NCBI GenBank assembly: GCA_900318085.1
Contig: ONJF01000001.1
Span: 96,557 to 160,556 of the forward strand
Reading direction: 5' to 3'
From: an uncultured Bacteroidales bacterium
GTDB lineage: Bacteria > Bacteroidota > Bacteroidia > Bacteroidales > F082
Length of the DNA stretch: 64,000 nucleotides
Positions 45,295 through 53,145 of this stretch are shown here, piece after piece (position 1 is the first letter of the stretch; each line of letters opens with the position of its first letter). The position numbers and the translations under genes are program-made. The notes below the pieces were generated by a model that was not told the DNA's origin, did no database searches, and saw only the letters and a program-made list of their open reading frames with translations.

Positions 45295-46146
45295 CTATTT
45301 ACTATATTTGAGAACTAGACAATAGGCTATGACGAAGATGACGATGAGCATAATCGCACCAACCATGATGTAATAGAGGGCTAAAGTCAGAGAGCTGCGC
45401 CAGATGGTCTTGACCATGCTGAATCCCATCATCCTTCTGAAACAAGCCGTTAATGCCGTAATGATGGCGATCGGCTCGAGTAATGCCATCATTTCGTAAA
45501 TGTTAATGGAGATGGGATAGATGAGGGTGATCACACTGCGGTACAGCACCAAGATAACCAAAGCATAGACCAAGGCGACGGTGTATTCGGCCCAATAATA
45601 GCGTTTCCGATTCTGTTTGCCAAAACAAATCCTTGCCGCGATGACGAATAAGGGTAAGGTGAGCATGTAACACAGCGTGTAGTGGTTGAGGTAAAAGTGG
45701 AAAGCTTTGGTCACGAGTCGGTTAATCTCGAGGACTATTTGCGCATTTACTGGGTTATTTTTGGAAAGCTCCAAATCCAAGTCGGCTGATACCCCACCTT
45801 TACTGCCGGTAAGAGTAAAGATTAAGATGTATACTGTTAAGGCCAGAAACAACATGGGGAAAGGGGAGACGTACTTTCTACGCTTCCCGTCGAGAATCTC
45901 TACAATCATCTTTCCAGGACGCGAAAACAGGTTCTTGAGGGTGTAGGCAATGCCTCCGTCTCTGCCTAAAACAGCCGCGAGAAGGTTCCCGAAAATGAAG
46001 TTCAGTGTGAAGCGTCCCGTTTCGGCGCTTTGTCCGCACTCTGGGCAGAAATTGCCTTCGAACTCGGTGCCACAGTTGAGGCATTTTGTGGTGTTGTGTT
46101 CGGATTGGTTTTCAGTCTGTACTTCGGTTTGTATTTCGTTCTCCAT
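45295..46146 (-). CDS. DUF3667-type zinc-ribbon membrane protein
   Basis: A cytosolic N-terminal zinc ribbon (CLNCGTEFEGNFCPECGQ, four Cys) is followed by about four or five membrane helices, the first at FPMLFLALTVYILIFTLTG. This arrangement is the DUF3667 family, of unknown function and common in Bacteroidota. ATG 46146 is chosen, not the long upstream open frame, because it follows a minus-strand promoter element and gives the usual family start just ahead of the ribbon; it yields 283 residues. It is divergent from the helicase gene and marks the left border of the defence island. Confidence 0.82.
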   Translation of the reverse strand: MENEIQTEVQTENQSEHNTTKCLNCGTEFEGNFCPECGQSAETGRFTLNFIFGNLLAAVLGRDGGIAYTLKNLFSRPGKMIVEILDGKRRKYVSPFPMLFLALTVYILIFTLTGSKGGVSADLDLELSKNNPVNAQIVLEINRLVTKAFHFYLNHYTLCYMLTLPLFVIAARICFGKQNRKRYYWAEYTVALVYALVILVLYRSVITLIYPISINIYEMMALLEPIAIITALTACFRRMMGFSMVKTIWRSSLTLALYYIMVGAIMLIVIFVIAYCLVLKYSK

Positions 46147-46165
46147 GATGTTCGGGTTGATGGGG

Positions 46166-46173
46166 CAAAGGTA
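46166..46173 (-). promoter_or_regulatory. -7 element for the DUF3667 gene
   Basis: Minus strand TACCTTTG followed by CCCC; 19 nt before the ATG. Confidence 0.65.
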
Positions 46174-46215
46174 GGGAAAAACGTAGAAATTTGTTTCTTG
46201 TGAGCTGAAAAACCG

Positions 46216-46223
46216 TATTTTTG
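46216..46223 (+). promoter_or_regulatory. -7 element for the defence-island helicase
   Basis: TATTTTTG followed by TAGT; 23 nt before the ATG at 46247. The same eight bases precede the RloA gene. Confidence 0.68.
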
Positions 46224-46246
46224 TAGTCGATAGTTTGAAGATAGTT

Positions 46247-49200
46247 ATGGAAATCATCAACAACATATCCAAAACCCTCAAAGATGACCTGATGGTGGAA
46301 ATCAAGCCCGAAAGCAAGATTTCCATTGCGGCCTCGTGTTTTTCGATTTATGCTTTTCAGGAGTTGAAAGAGCAGTTGAAGGACATCAAGGAACTTCGCT
46401 TCGTTTTCACGTCGCCCACTTTTACCACGGACAAGGTGAGTAAGCAACAGCGAGAGTTCTATATCCCTCGGTTGTATCGTGAGAGAAGTCTGTATGGATC
46501 CGAGTTTGAGATCAAATTGAGGAATGAGCTGACGCAGAAGGCTATCGCTAAGGAATGTGCAGAATGGATTAGGCAAAAGGCTTGCTTTAAGTCAAACAAG
46601 ACCAACGAGAGCATGACGGGTTTTGCCAATGTTGACCAGACCAATTACATGCCGTTGAATGGTTTCACCACGGTAGATTTGGGATGTGAGAAAGGCGATA
46701 GCGCTTATACGATGATTGTGAAAAACGATTATCCTTCCTCGAAAGAGTTTTTGACTTTGTTTGACCAAATCTGGAATGACAGCTCAAAACTACAAGTGGT
46801 GACGGATGATGTGATTGATAACATTTCAAACGCTTATAAGGAGAATGCACCTGAGTTTCTGTACTTTGTCACGCTTTACAATATATTCCACGAGTTTTTG
46901 GATGACCTGTCGGAGGATGATTTACCTAACGAAGCCACAGGGTTTAAGAACAGCCTCATTTGGAACAAATTGTATAACTTCCAGAAAGATGCGGCCTTGG
47001 CCATCATTAACAAACTTGAAAAATACAATGGTTGCATTTTGGCGGATAGTGTAGGTTTGGGTAAAACGTTTTCGGCGTTGGCGGTCATCAAGTATTACGA
47101 GAACCGCAACAAGTCGGTGCTGGTGCTTTGTCCCAAGAAACTGAGTGACAACTGGATGACCTACAGAAGCAATTATGTGAACAACCCCATTGCAGGTGAC
47201 AGGTTGCGTTATGATGTGCTTTATCACACGGATTTGTCACGGACTTCAGGCGTGTCGAATGGGATGGAGTTGAACCATATCAACTGGGGCAACTACGACC
47301 TCGTGGTCATTGACGAAAGTCACAATTTCAGGAATGGTGGCAAGGTGACTGCTTCTGAGGACGATGAAGACCCCAAGGAAAACCGCTACCTGCGTTTGAT
47401 GAACAAGGTGATTAAAGCGGGCGTTAAAACTAAAGTGCTCATGCTTTCGGATACGCCTGTCAACAACCGTTTCAACGACTTGAAGAACCAGTTGCAGCTG
47501 GCCTACGAAGGCGATGCTTCGAGAATCAATGGTTTGCTGAAAACGGAGAAGCCTATCGATGAGATTTTCCGTCAGGCACAAAGAGCGTACAATGAATGGG
47601 TAGAGTTGCCACTTGATGCCCGAACGACCGAAAGATTGTTGAAGTCGCTGAGTTTTGATTTCTTTGAAGTGCTCGATTCGGTGACTATCGCCCGAAGCCG
47701 TAAACATATTGAACAGTTTTACGATACGGCTGACATTGGTAAGTTTCCGACACGTTTGAAACCCATTTCCAAAACGCCTCCTTTAACGGATATTGACAAG
47801 GCTATTACGTTTAGGGACATCATCGAAATCGTTCAACAGCTTAATCTTTCCATTTATACCCCTTCGGCATTCATCCTGCCGAGCAAGAAAGACAAGTACG
47901 GCATTGACACCGAGGACGAATTGGATGCTGAGACAGGCTCACACCGCCTTTCCATCGAAGACCGTGAGTTGGGTATTCGTCGTCTGATGGGTATCAATAT
48001 GCTAAAACGTCTCGAGAGCTCGGTTAACTCGTTCCGTTTGACCATTAGCCGAATCCAGCAGCTTATCGCCAATATGATTGAAAAGATTGATTCGCGGACG
48101 GAGGAGGAATATGTTGAGGAATTTGACTTCGACGACCTTGACATTGAGGATGAAGGCGACACCATCATTGGCAACAAGAAAAACAAAATCGACCTGCGGG
48201 ATATTGACACCATTTCTTGGAGGAGATACCTGGTCGAGGACAAAGAACGTTTCGATTTGTTGCTTCTGATGCTGAAAGATATCAGCCCTGAACACGACAG
48301 CAAATTGCAGCAACTTGTTTGTGATTTGAGGGAGAAGTTTGCCCATCCCATCAATGGATCAAACAAGAAAGTGCTCATTTTCACCGCTTTCGCTGACACT
48401 GCCGATTATCTTTACAAGAATCTGGCACCGTTGATTTTGGAGAAAACAGGGTTGCATTCCGCGATGGTGTCGGGTACGATTGAGGCGAAAAGCACCGTCA
48501 AGTTGAAACAAAAGATGGACTTCAACACGGTATTGACCTTGTTCTCGCCTGTGTCGAAGGAAAAGGATGTTTTGTTCCTTGGTTTGAAGGATGAGGTTGA
48601 TGTGCTGATTGCCACGGATTGCATCTCGTAAGGCCAAAACCTGCAAGACTGTGATTACCTAATCAATTATGACATCCATTGGAATCCCGTTCGCATCATC
48701 CAGCGGTTTGGGCGTATCGACCGTATTGGTAGCAAAAACGAGGTGATTCAGCTGGTGAACTATTGGCCCGACATGGAGCTTGACGATTACATCGACCTGA
48801 AAGGCCGTGTGGAGTCGAGAATGAAGATTTCGGTGCTGACCAGCACGGGCGACGACAATCCTTTGTCGGTGGAAGAAAAAGGCGATTTAGAATACCGTCG
48901 CCAACAGCTCAAACGCTTGCAGGAGGAAGTGGTTGACCTCGAAGATATGAATACGGGTATCAGCATCATGGACTTGGGACTGAATGAGTTCCGCCTTGAC
49001 TTGTTGGATTACATGCACGAAGGCCACGACATCGAGCACACGCCATACGGGATGCACGCCGTGGTGAAAGGCGGCGAAGGGATGCCATCTGGGGTGATAT
49101 ATGTGCTGCGGAACCGTTCGCAAGGCGTTAACATCGACCATAAGAACCAACTGCATCCGTTCTATTTGGTGTATGTGGACGATAATGGTGGTGTAGTGGT

Positions 49201-49486
49201 GAACCATCTTTCGCCCAAGACATTGCTTGATGATTTCCGATTGCTATGCAAAGGCAAAGCGAAGCACGACAAATCACTTTGCGCCGCTTTCAACAAGGAG
49301 ACCAAGGATGGCAAGAATATGAAGCATTATTCTGAATTGCTGGGCAAGGCCATCCAGTCCATCATCAACGTGAAGGAGAAGAGCGACATGGATTGCTTCC
49401 TCGAAGGGGTTCAAACGGAACTTTTCACCAAGGAAATCAAAGGTTTGGATGACTTTGAACTGATTGACTTCTTAATTGTGAGATAA
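46247..49486 (+). pseudogene. SNF2-type helicase split by an in-frame TAA
   Basis: An SF2 helicase of the kind seen with type III R-M and DUF4391 genes. An N-terminal region (about 1-170, SIAASCFSIYAFQELKEQL) resembles the phospholipase-D-like domain of such helicases, without a visible HxK pair. Helicase motifs are Walker A LADSVGLGKTFSAL (Gly270-Thr274), DESH from Asp356 and LSDTP near 400-404. The frame is broken by TAA at 48629-48631 (codon 795), where relatives read ISEGQNLQ; one base change from GAA would create it. The downstream part is open in the same frame to 49486 and contains motif VI, QRFGRIDRIGS from codon 819. The first product (794 residues) therefore lacks the arginine fingers. 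The Asp in LSDTP, where Ala is usual, is a second oddity. A TTG at 46235 is an alternative start. Confidence 0.85.
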
Positions 49487-50094
49487 TGTTTGCCCTGCCT
49501 GCCACAACAGAAATAAAGAAGTCGCTGCCGAAAAAGGCCATCTACGAGAAGTTCGGCTTGAAATCGGCGCAGCGTGATGCCTTTGATGCCGACATCAGCC
49601 GCATCGACATCGTGAATGTGGTCTCGCCCTCCACCGTGCCTGGCTTGAAGGAAGGTGAATGCGTGAAGGAGTTCTATGTTTTGCTCGTCACGCTAAAACG
49701 TCAGCACTTTGACGAGAAAAACATCCTGCTTTTGACCAAGTTGATCAAGCAGAACATGATTTTCGCTTTGGTTTACAACGACATGGTGCGTTTTGCTGTC
49801 GTACATGAGAAGCTCTTTGTCATGGATTGGGAACTGTTGGAAGATGCCGCATTGCCCTTGATGGGACTTGACTTGGACAAGGTGTGGGAAAATCTGGTAA
49901 CGACCATTGGCAAATTTGAGGTGATGGAAGGCGTGACCATGGAAGAGCAGATTGCCATCGACGGCGAGAAACTGAAGAAGATAAAGGCGATTGAAAGCCT
50001 TGAGAAGAAGCTTAAGGTGGAGAAGCAGCCGAGGAAGAAGTTTGAGATGTATCAAGAATTAGTAGAATTGAAGAAATTTCTTTCAAATTCGTAA
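49486..50094 (+). CDS. DUF4391 family protein
   Basis: A 202-residue protein resembling DUF4391, a family of unknown function usually found beside this helicase type in restriction loci. It begins MFALPATTEIKKSLPKKAIY and has a beta-rich middle (FYVLLVTLKRQHFDEKNIL, FALVYNDMVRFAVVHEKLFV) and a lysine-rich coiled coil at the end. Its ATG overlaps the helicase stop by one base (TAATG), so translation was coupled to the helicase; with the helicase now ending early, expression may be reduced. The family assignment rests on pattern recall and context, not on a search. Confidence 0.75.
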   Translation: MFALPATTEIKKSLPKKAIYEKFGLKSAQRDAFDADISRIDIVNVVSPSTVPGLKEGECVKEFYVLLVTLKRQHFDEKNILLLTKLIKQNMIFALVYNDMVRFAVVHEKLFVMDWELLEDAALPLMGLDLDKVWENLVTTIGKFEVMEGVTMEEQIAIDGEKLKKIKAIESLEKKLKVEKQPRKKFEMYQELVELKKFLSNS

Positions 50095-50145
50095 GTTTTT
50101 TACAAATAATATAGATTTTTTTGTTTTTATTCCAAAAATAATATC

Positions 50146-50153
50146 TATTTTTG
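50146..50153 (+). promoter_or_regulatory. internal -7 element for the RloA-RloB module
   Basis: TATTTTTG followed by TAGCGG, 31 nt before the ATG at 50185, within a very AT-rich gap after the DUF4391 gene. It implies the ATPase module can be transcribed independently. Confidence 0.65.
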
Positions 50154-50184
50154 TAGCGGAATAACATAATAATGCAATTATACA

Positions 50185-51468
50185 ATGATACGAGAATTTT
50201 GGGTCGAAAATTTCCTTTCAATTAAGGAACGACAATCTTTAAACTTTGAAACCAAGTCAAAAGAAGATGAATGGGCTTCTGTGGATTTAGGCGGCGAAAG
50301 GCGCGTTAATAAAATTGCAGTCATTTATGGCGCAAATGCATCAGGAAAATCGAACATGCTTGTAGCCATTCAGAATATTTTTGAAATTTTGTTTTACCCG
50401 AGAACTGATCGACAGAAACCTGTTATGACGAGAAGGCCATTTGCCTTAAGTCAAGATGAACCGACACATATGTTTGTCTCGTTTTATGCCAACCATATAA
50501 GGTATGATTACGATGTTTTATATACAAAAGATCATATCATTGATGAATTGTTGGAATGGTACCCTAAAGGTTCAAAATCCCTTTTCTACGAAAGACATTA
50601 TGTGTCGCAGGAGGCACAGGTGAGTATAAAATTTGGTTCCGGTTTAAATGTCTCTTCGAAAACAAAGGATGCTTTTTTGCAAAACACGCTTAATAACCAT
50701 TCGCTTTTGGCTTGTTTTGGTAAAAACTCATTTAGTGAAGATGCTAAACCAATGGCAGACCTTTATTATTGGATTGCATCATATATGCATGAGATAAACA
50801 GTCAAAATGGATCGCTTGAGAGAAGTCTTAAATCCATAGAAAAAAAGAAAAACGCAAAGCGGTTCTATCTTCAAATGTTGCAAAAAGCAGATTTCAACAT
50901 TGTCGATTTTTACACGGAAACGATAACGGAGAAAATTCATAGGCCAGGATTCATATTCGATGATGACACACTTGCTTCTGAAGATGGGGTGTTTCAATTT
51001 GAGAGAATTAAAGTGTATTTTGTTTGTCAGGCGGGTAATGATAGATTTACATTAAGTTATGATGAGCAATCGGAAGGAACCAAAAAGTTCCTGTCGAATC
51101 TGTCGGCACTCTATAGTGCAGTAACAGGAAATCACGTGTTTCTTATCGATGAAATCGATTCTGAATTGCATGATGATTTGTTGCTGTTTTATCTAAACAC
51201 ATTTATAATGAATTCTAAAGAGTCTCAATTGTTGTTTACAAGTCAGGAGACCTCTTTGCTGAATGAAGATTTATTGAACACCCATCGTGATTTTGTATTC
51301 TTTGTGGAGAAAAACCGTGATGGCGCCTATTCTGAATATACGCGTGCGGACGAATTTGGCTTGCACAAGAATCTTTCTTTATACAAATCATATAGAAACG
51401 GTCGGCTAGGAGCAGTCCCCCAATTGGGTTCACCTTTATTATATTTGGAAAACGATGAAGAAGATTAA
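50185..51468 (+). CDS. RloA-like AAA15/AbiEii-type ATPase
   Basis: An ABC-type ATPase of the AAA_15/RecF-like class. The start IREFWVENFLSIKERQSLNF is the typical beta-strand opening. Walker A is VIYGANASGKSNM (residues 47-59), the signature-like region is SEGTKKFLSNLS near 296, and Walker B is HVFLIDEIDSELH (Asp322, Glu323), with a C-terminal switch region (LLFTSQETSLLNE). It overlaps the next gene by 14 nt. The pairing of such an ATPase with RloB is known from R-M-linked ORFs and from lactococcal AbiL, where the two act as an abortive-infection system; that function is inferred here. Base composition is clearly more AT-rich than the helicase, mod or res genes. Confidence 0.86.
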   Translation: MIREFWVENFLSIKERQSLNFETKSKEDEWASVDLGGERRVNKIAVIYGANASGKSNMLVAIQNIFEILFYPRTDRQKPVMTRRPFALSQDEPTHMFVSFYANHIRYDYDVLYTKDHIIDELLEWYPKGSKSLFYERHYVSQEAQVSIKFGSGLNVSSKTKDAFLQNTLNNHSLLACFGKNSFSEDAKPMADLYYWIASYMHEINSQNGSLERSLKSIEKKKNAKRFYLQMLQKADFNIVDFYTETITEKIHRPGFIFDDDTLASEDGVFQFERIKVYFVCQAGNDRFTLSYDEQSEGTKKFLSNLSALYSAVTGNHVFLIDEIDSELHDDLLLFYLNTFIMNSKESQLLFTSQETSLLNEDLLNTHRDFVFFVEKNRDGAYSEYTRADEFGLHKNLSLYKSYRNGRLGAVPQLGSPLLYLENDEED

Positions 51469-52066
51469 AGATTCCATTATAGTCATTGGCGAGGCGATTA
51501 CGGAGTATTATTATTTCAACTCGTTGAAAGACACGTATAGGCAACTCAACATCAAGCCTGCCTATCCCAAACATTCCACAGGGCTGGATTATCTTGCCCA
51601 GGAAATAGACAAGGCAATAGATGATGGACATTCGCTAATTATTTGTGTTGTTGACATGGACAACAAAAAAGAAGGGAAAGAAAAGGAAAACTACGAGCGT
51701 TTCAAACAGCGCAGAGAAGGAATTCATAAAATAAAGAAATCCGGTTTCAAATATGAGATACGCTTTATTGAGAATGAACGTTGTACCGAAATCTTTTTCT
51801 TATTCTATTTTGCCTATACATCGCATTGTTTCCAAAATCAACCTGAGTTGCTTGATGAGCTGAATAAACATTGTGGATATGAGAAGACAGAGAAGTTTTT
51901 CCAGAGGCATCCGCTTCATCAGTATTTTGAGGGCGCAGGAGGCGATTTCATGCAAGCTTTACGCAATGCAGCAAAATCCATGAAGGAAAAAGAGGAAACG
52001 GATAGAGATTACACTTATTCTCAAATGGCTGAGTTGTTTGAGGCATTGGGAATTAAGGCAGAATAA
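51455..52066 (+). CDS. rloB: RloB-family protein (TOPRIM-like)
   Basis: The likely effector of the RloA/RloB pair. The N-terminus IIVIGEAITEYYYF matches the RloB pattern GExTExxYF, with Glu13 as the TOPRIM-type acidic residue. ICVVDMDNK (Asp67, Asp69) is the DxD part. The C-terminal half is helical and lysine/glutamate-rich. By analogy with AbiL and with PARIS-type ATPase/TOPRIM pairs it may cleave nucleic acid when released by the ATPase; that is inference. It overlaps rloA by 14 nt, so the two are co-translated, and the membrane-protein gene follows after 17 nt. Confidence 0.84.
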   Translation: MKKIKDSIIVIGEAITEYYYFNSLKDTYRQLNIKPAYPKHSTGLDYLAQEIDKAIDDGHSLIICVVDMDNKKEGKEKENYERFKQRREGIHKIKKSGFKYEIRFIENERCTEIFFLFYFAYTSHCFQNQPELLDELNKHCGYEKTEKFFQRHPLHQYFEGAGGDFMQALRNAAKSMKEKEETDRDYTYSQMAELFEALGIKAE

Positions 52067-52083
52067 TAATACCAACAAAGTAA

Positions 52084-52731
52084 ATGAACAAAACAAAGTC
52101 TAGAAATACAGTAATAATTACTATTTGCATTGCCTCGGCACTGATGTGCATAGCACTTACGTTTTGGGGTAATTGGAAAAACAATGGTGTATTGACAACT
52201 GATGCTTTTATTGGTGTGATGGCAACATTTATTGGCGTATGTGCAACAATTATTGTTGGTGTTCAAATTGTCAATCATCTTGAATTAAGAAAAATGCAAA
52301 CCAGCATTAAAACTATTGAAGAAGAAAGAAAAGAACTCGAATATCAACGCAAAGCTTTTTCTGTCGAAATGTACAACACTCGTTTGGGTCTAGGAAACGC
52401 TTTGTCTTTAATGGCATTGACGGCCAAAAAAAACAACAATCTTGCAATTGAGTTTGAATCTTGGGTGATTTCTATCATTTTAGATGATTGGAGTTCAATG
52501 AAAGGTTCTGTCTTGCTAAAAAGATATCAACGACTTGTTGAAATAGCTAATAGTATTATTCCTAGTGCCGATGAAAATTTTTTGGAGGATACATATAACG
52601 AACTCTCTATTTTAGAGGTGCCAAAGAGCATTGAACATTATGATGAAATTATGTCTTTGCACCATGGACTACTCAATGATATTAAAAAGAATATTCAAAC
52701 TATCAAAAACGAAAGTGTTTCGAAAAACTAA
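52084..52731 (+). CDS. two-helix membrane protein with coiled coil, function unknown
   Basis: I do not recognise a family. Two membrane helices are visible (about 11-30, VIITICIASALMCIALTFWG; about 42-64, GVMATFIGVCATIIVGVQIV). A short coiled coil follows (about 70-95, KTIEEERKELEYQ), then a mostly helical cytoplasmic domain to residue 215. It starts 17 nt after rloB and is followed 12 nt later by the Trypco2 gene, suggesting one operon. A membrane anchor with a cytosolic helical domain would fit a membrane-acting immune effector, but nothing in the sequence proves this. Confidence 0.72.
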   Translation: MNKTKSRNTVIITICIASALMCIALTFWGNWKNNGVLTTDAFIGVMATFIGVCATIIVGVQIVNHLELRKMQTSIKTIEEERKELEYQRKAFSVEMYNTRLGLGNALSLMALTAKKNNNLAIEFESWVISIILDDWSSMKGSVLLKRYQRLVEIANSIIPSADENFLEDTYNELSILEVPKSIEHYDEIMSLHHGLLNDIKKNIQTIKNESVSKN

Positions 52732-52743
52732 TACATTTTGATT

Positions 52744-53103
52744 ATGGATCTAAAAGAATTCACCAAAGAAACCTTGATTCAAATTGTTCAAGGAGTTGAA
52801 GAAGCTAATTCCGTATTGGCTGAGAAACATGCACATGTAACTTCCCATGCAATCAAAAACAGTTCGGGAGGTATATTGATTGACCATAATTATATTAACG
52901 CTGTAGAAGTTAATTTTGATGTAGCTGTAACCGCCTCAGAAACCGATGGAACAAAAGGTGGTGGAGGTATCAAGGTGGCTCAAATTCTTCATGGTGGCAT
53001 TGAAACGAGCAAAAGCACCGAAAATCAATCAATAAGTAGGGTTAGATTCTCTTTGCCCCTTGTCTTGGATGATAAGAAGTCCGATGACTTTATCTATGGA
53101 TAA
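52744..53103 (+). CDS. Trypco2-domain protein
   Basis: A single-domain protein of 119 residues that looks like trypsin-co-occurring domain 2. It has an N-terminal helix MDLKEFTKETLIQIVQGVEE, a central beta-segment ending VNFDVAVTASE, a glycine-rich GGGGIKVAQILHGG, and a final ISRVRFSLPLVL. This domain was described in surveys of bacterial conflict and apoptosis-like systems, usually beside proteases or signalling ATPases. Here the partner seems to be the two-helix membrane protein upstream. ATG 52744 is chosen; a TTG two codons earlier is open. Its role as an adaptor is inferred from domain literature. Confidence 0.72.
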   Translation: MDLKEFTKETLIQIVQGVEEANSVLAEKHAHVTSHAIKNSSGGILIDHNYINAVEVNFDVAVTASETDGTKGGGGIKVAQILHGGIETSKSTENQSISRVRFSLPLVLDDKKSDDFIYG

Positions 53104-53145
53104 GTAACATCCTTAACGATTGTTTTTGAAATTTCAATAATAACA

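Noticed and set aside
46247-46760. Active phospholipase-D nuclease at the helicase N-terminus
   Set aside because: The fold is suggested, but no HxK pair is visible, so nuclease activity is not claimed.
48743-49486. Separate small gene after the helicase stop
   Set aside because: It is in the same frame as the helicase and begins in the middle of conserved helicase sequence, so it is the 3' part of the broken gene.
50185-52066. PARIS (AriA/AriB) system
   Set aside because: The second protein has the RloB pattern GExTExxYF with DxD and not the DUF4435 form expected for AriB, so RloA/RloB (AbiL-like) fits better.
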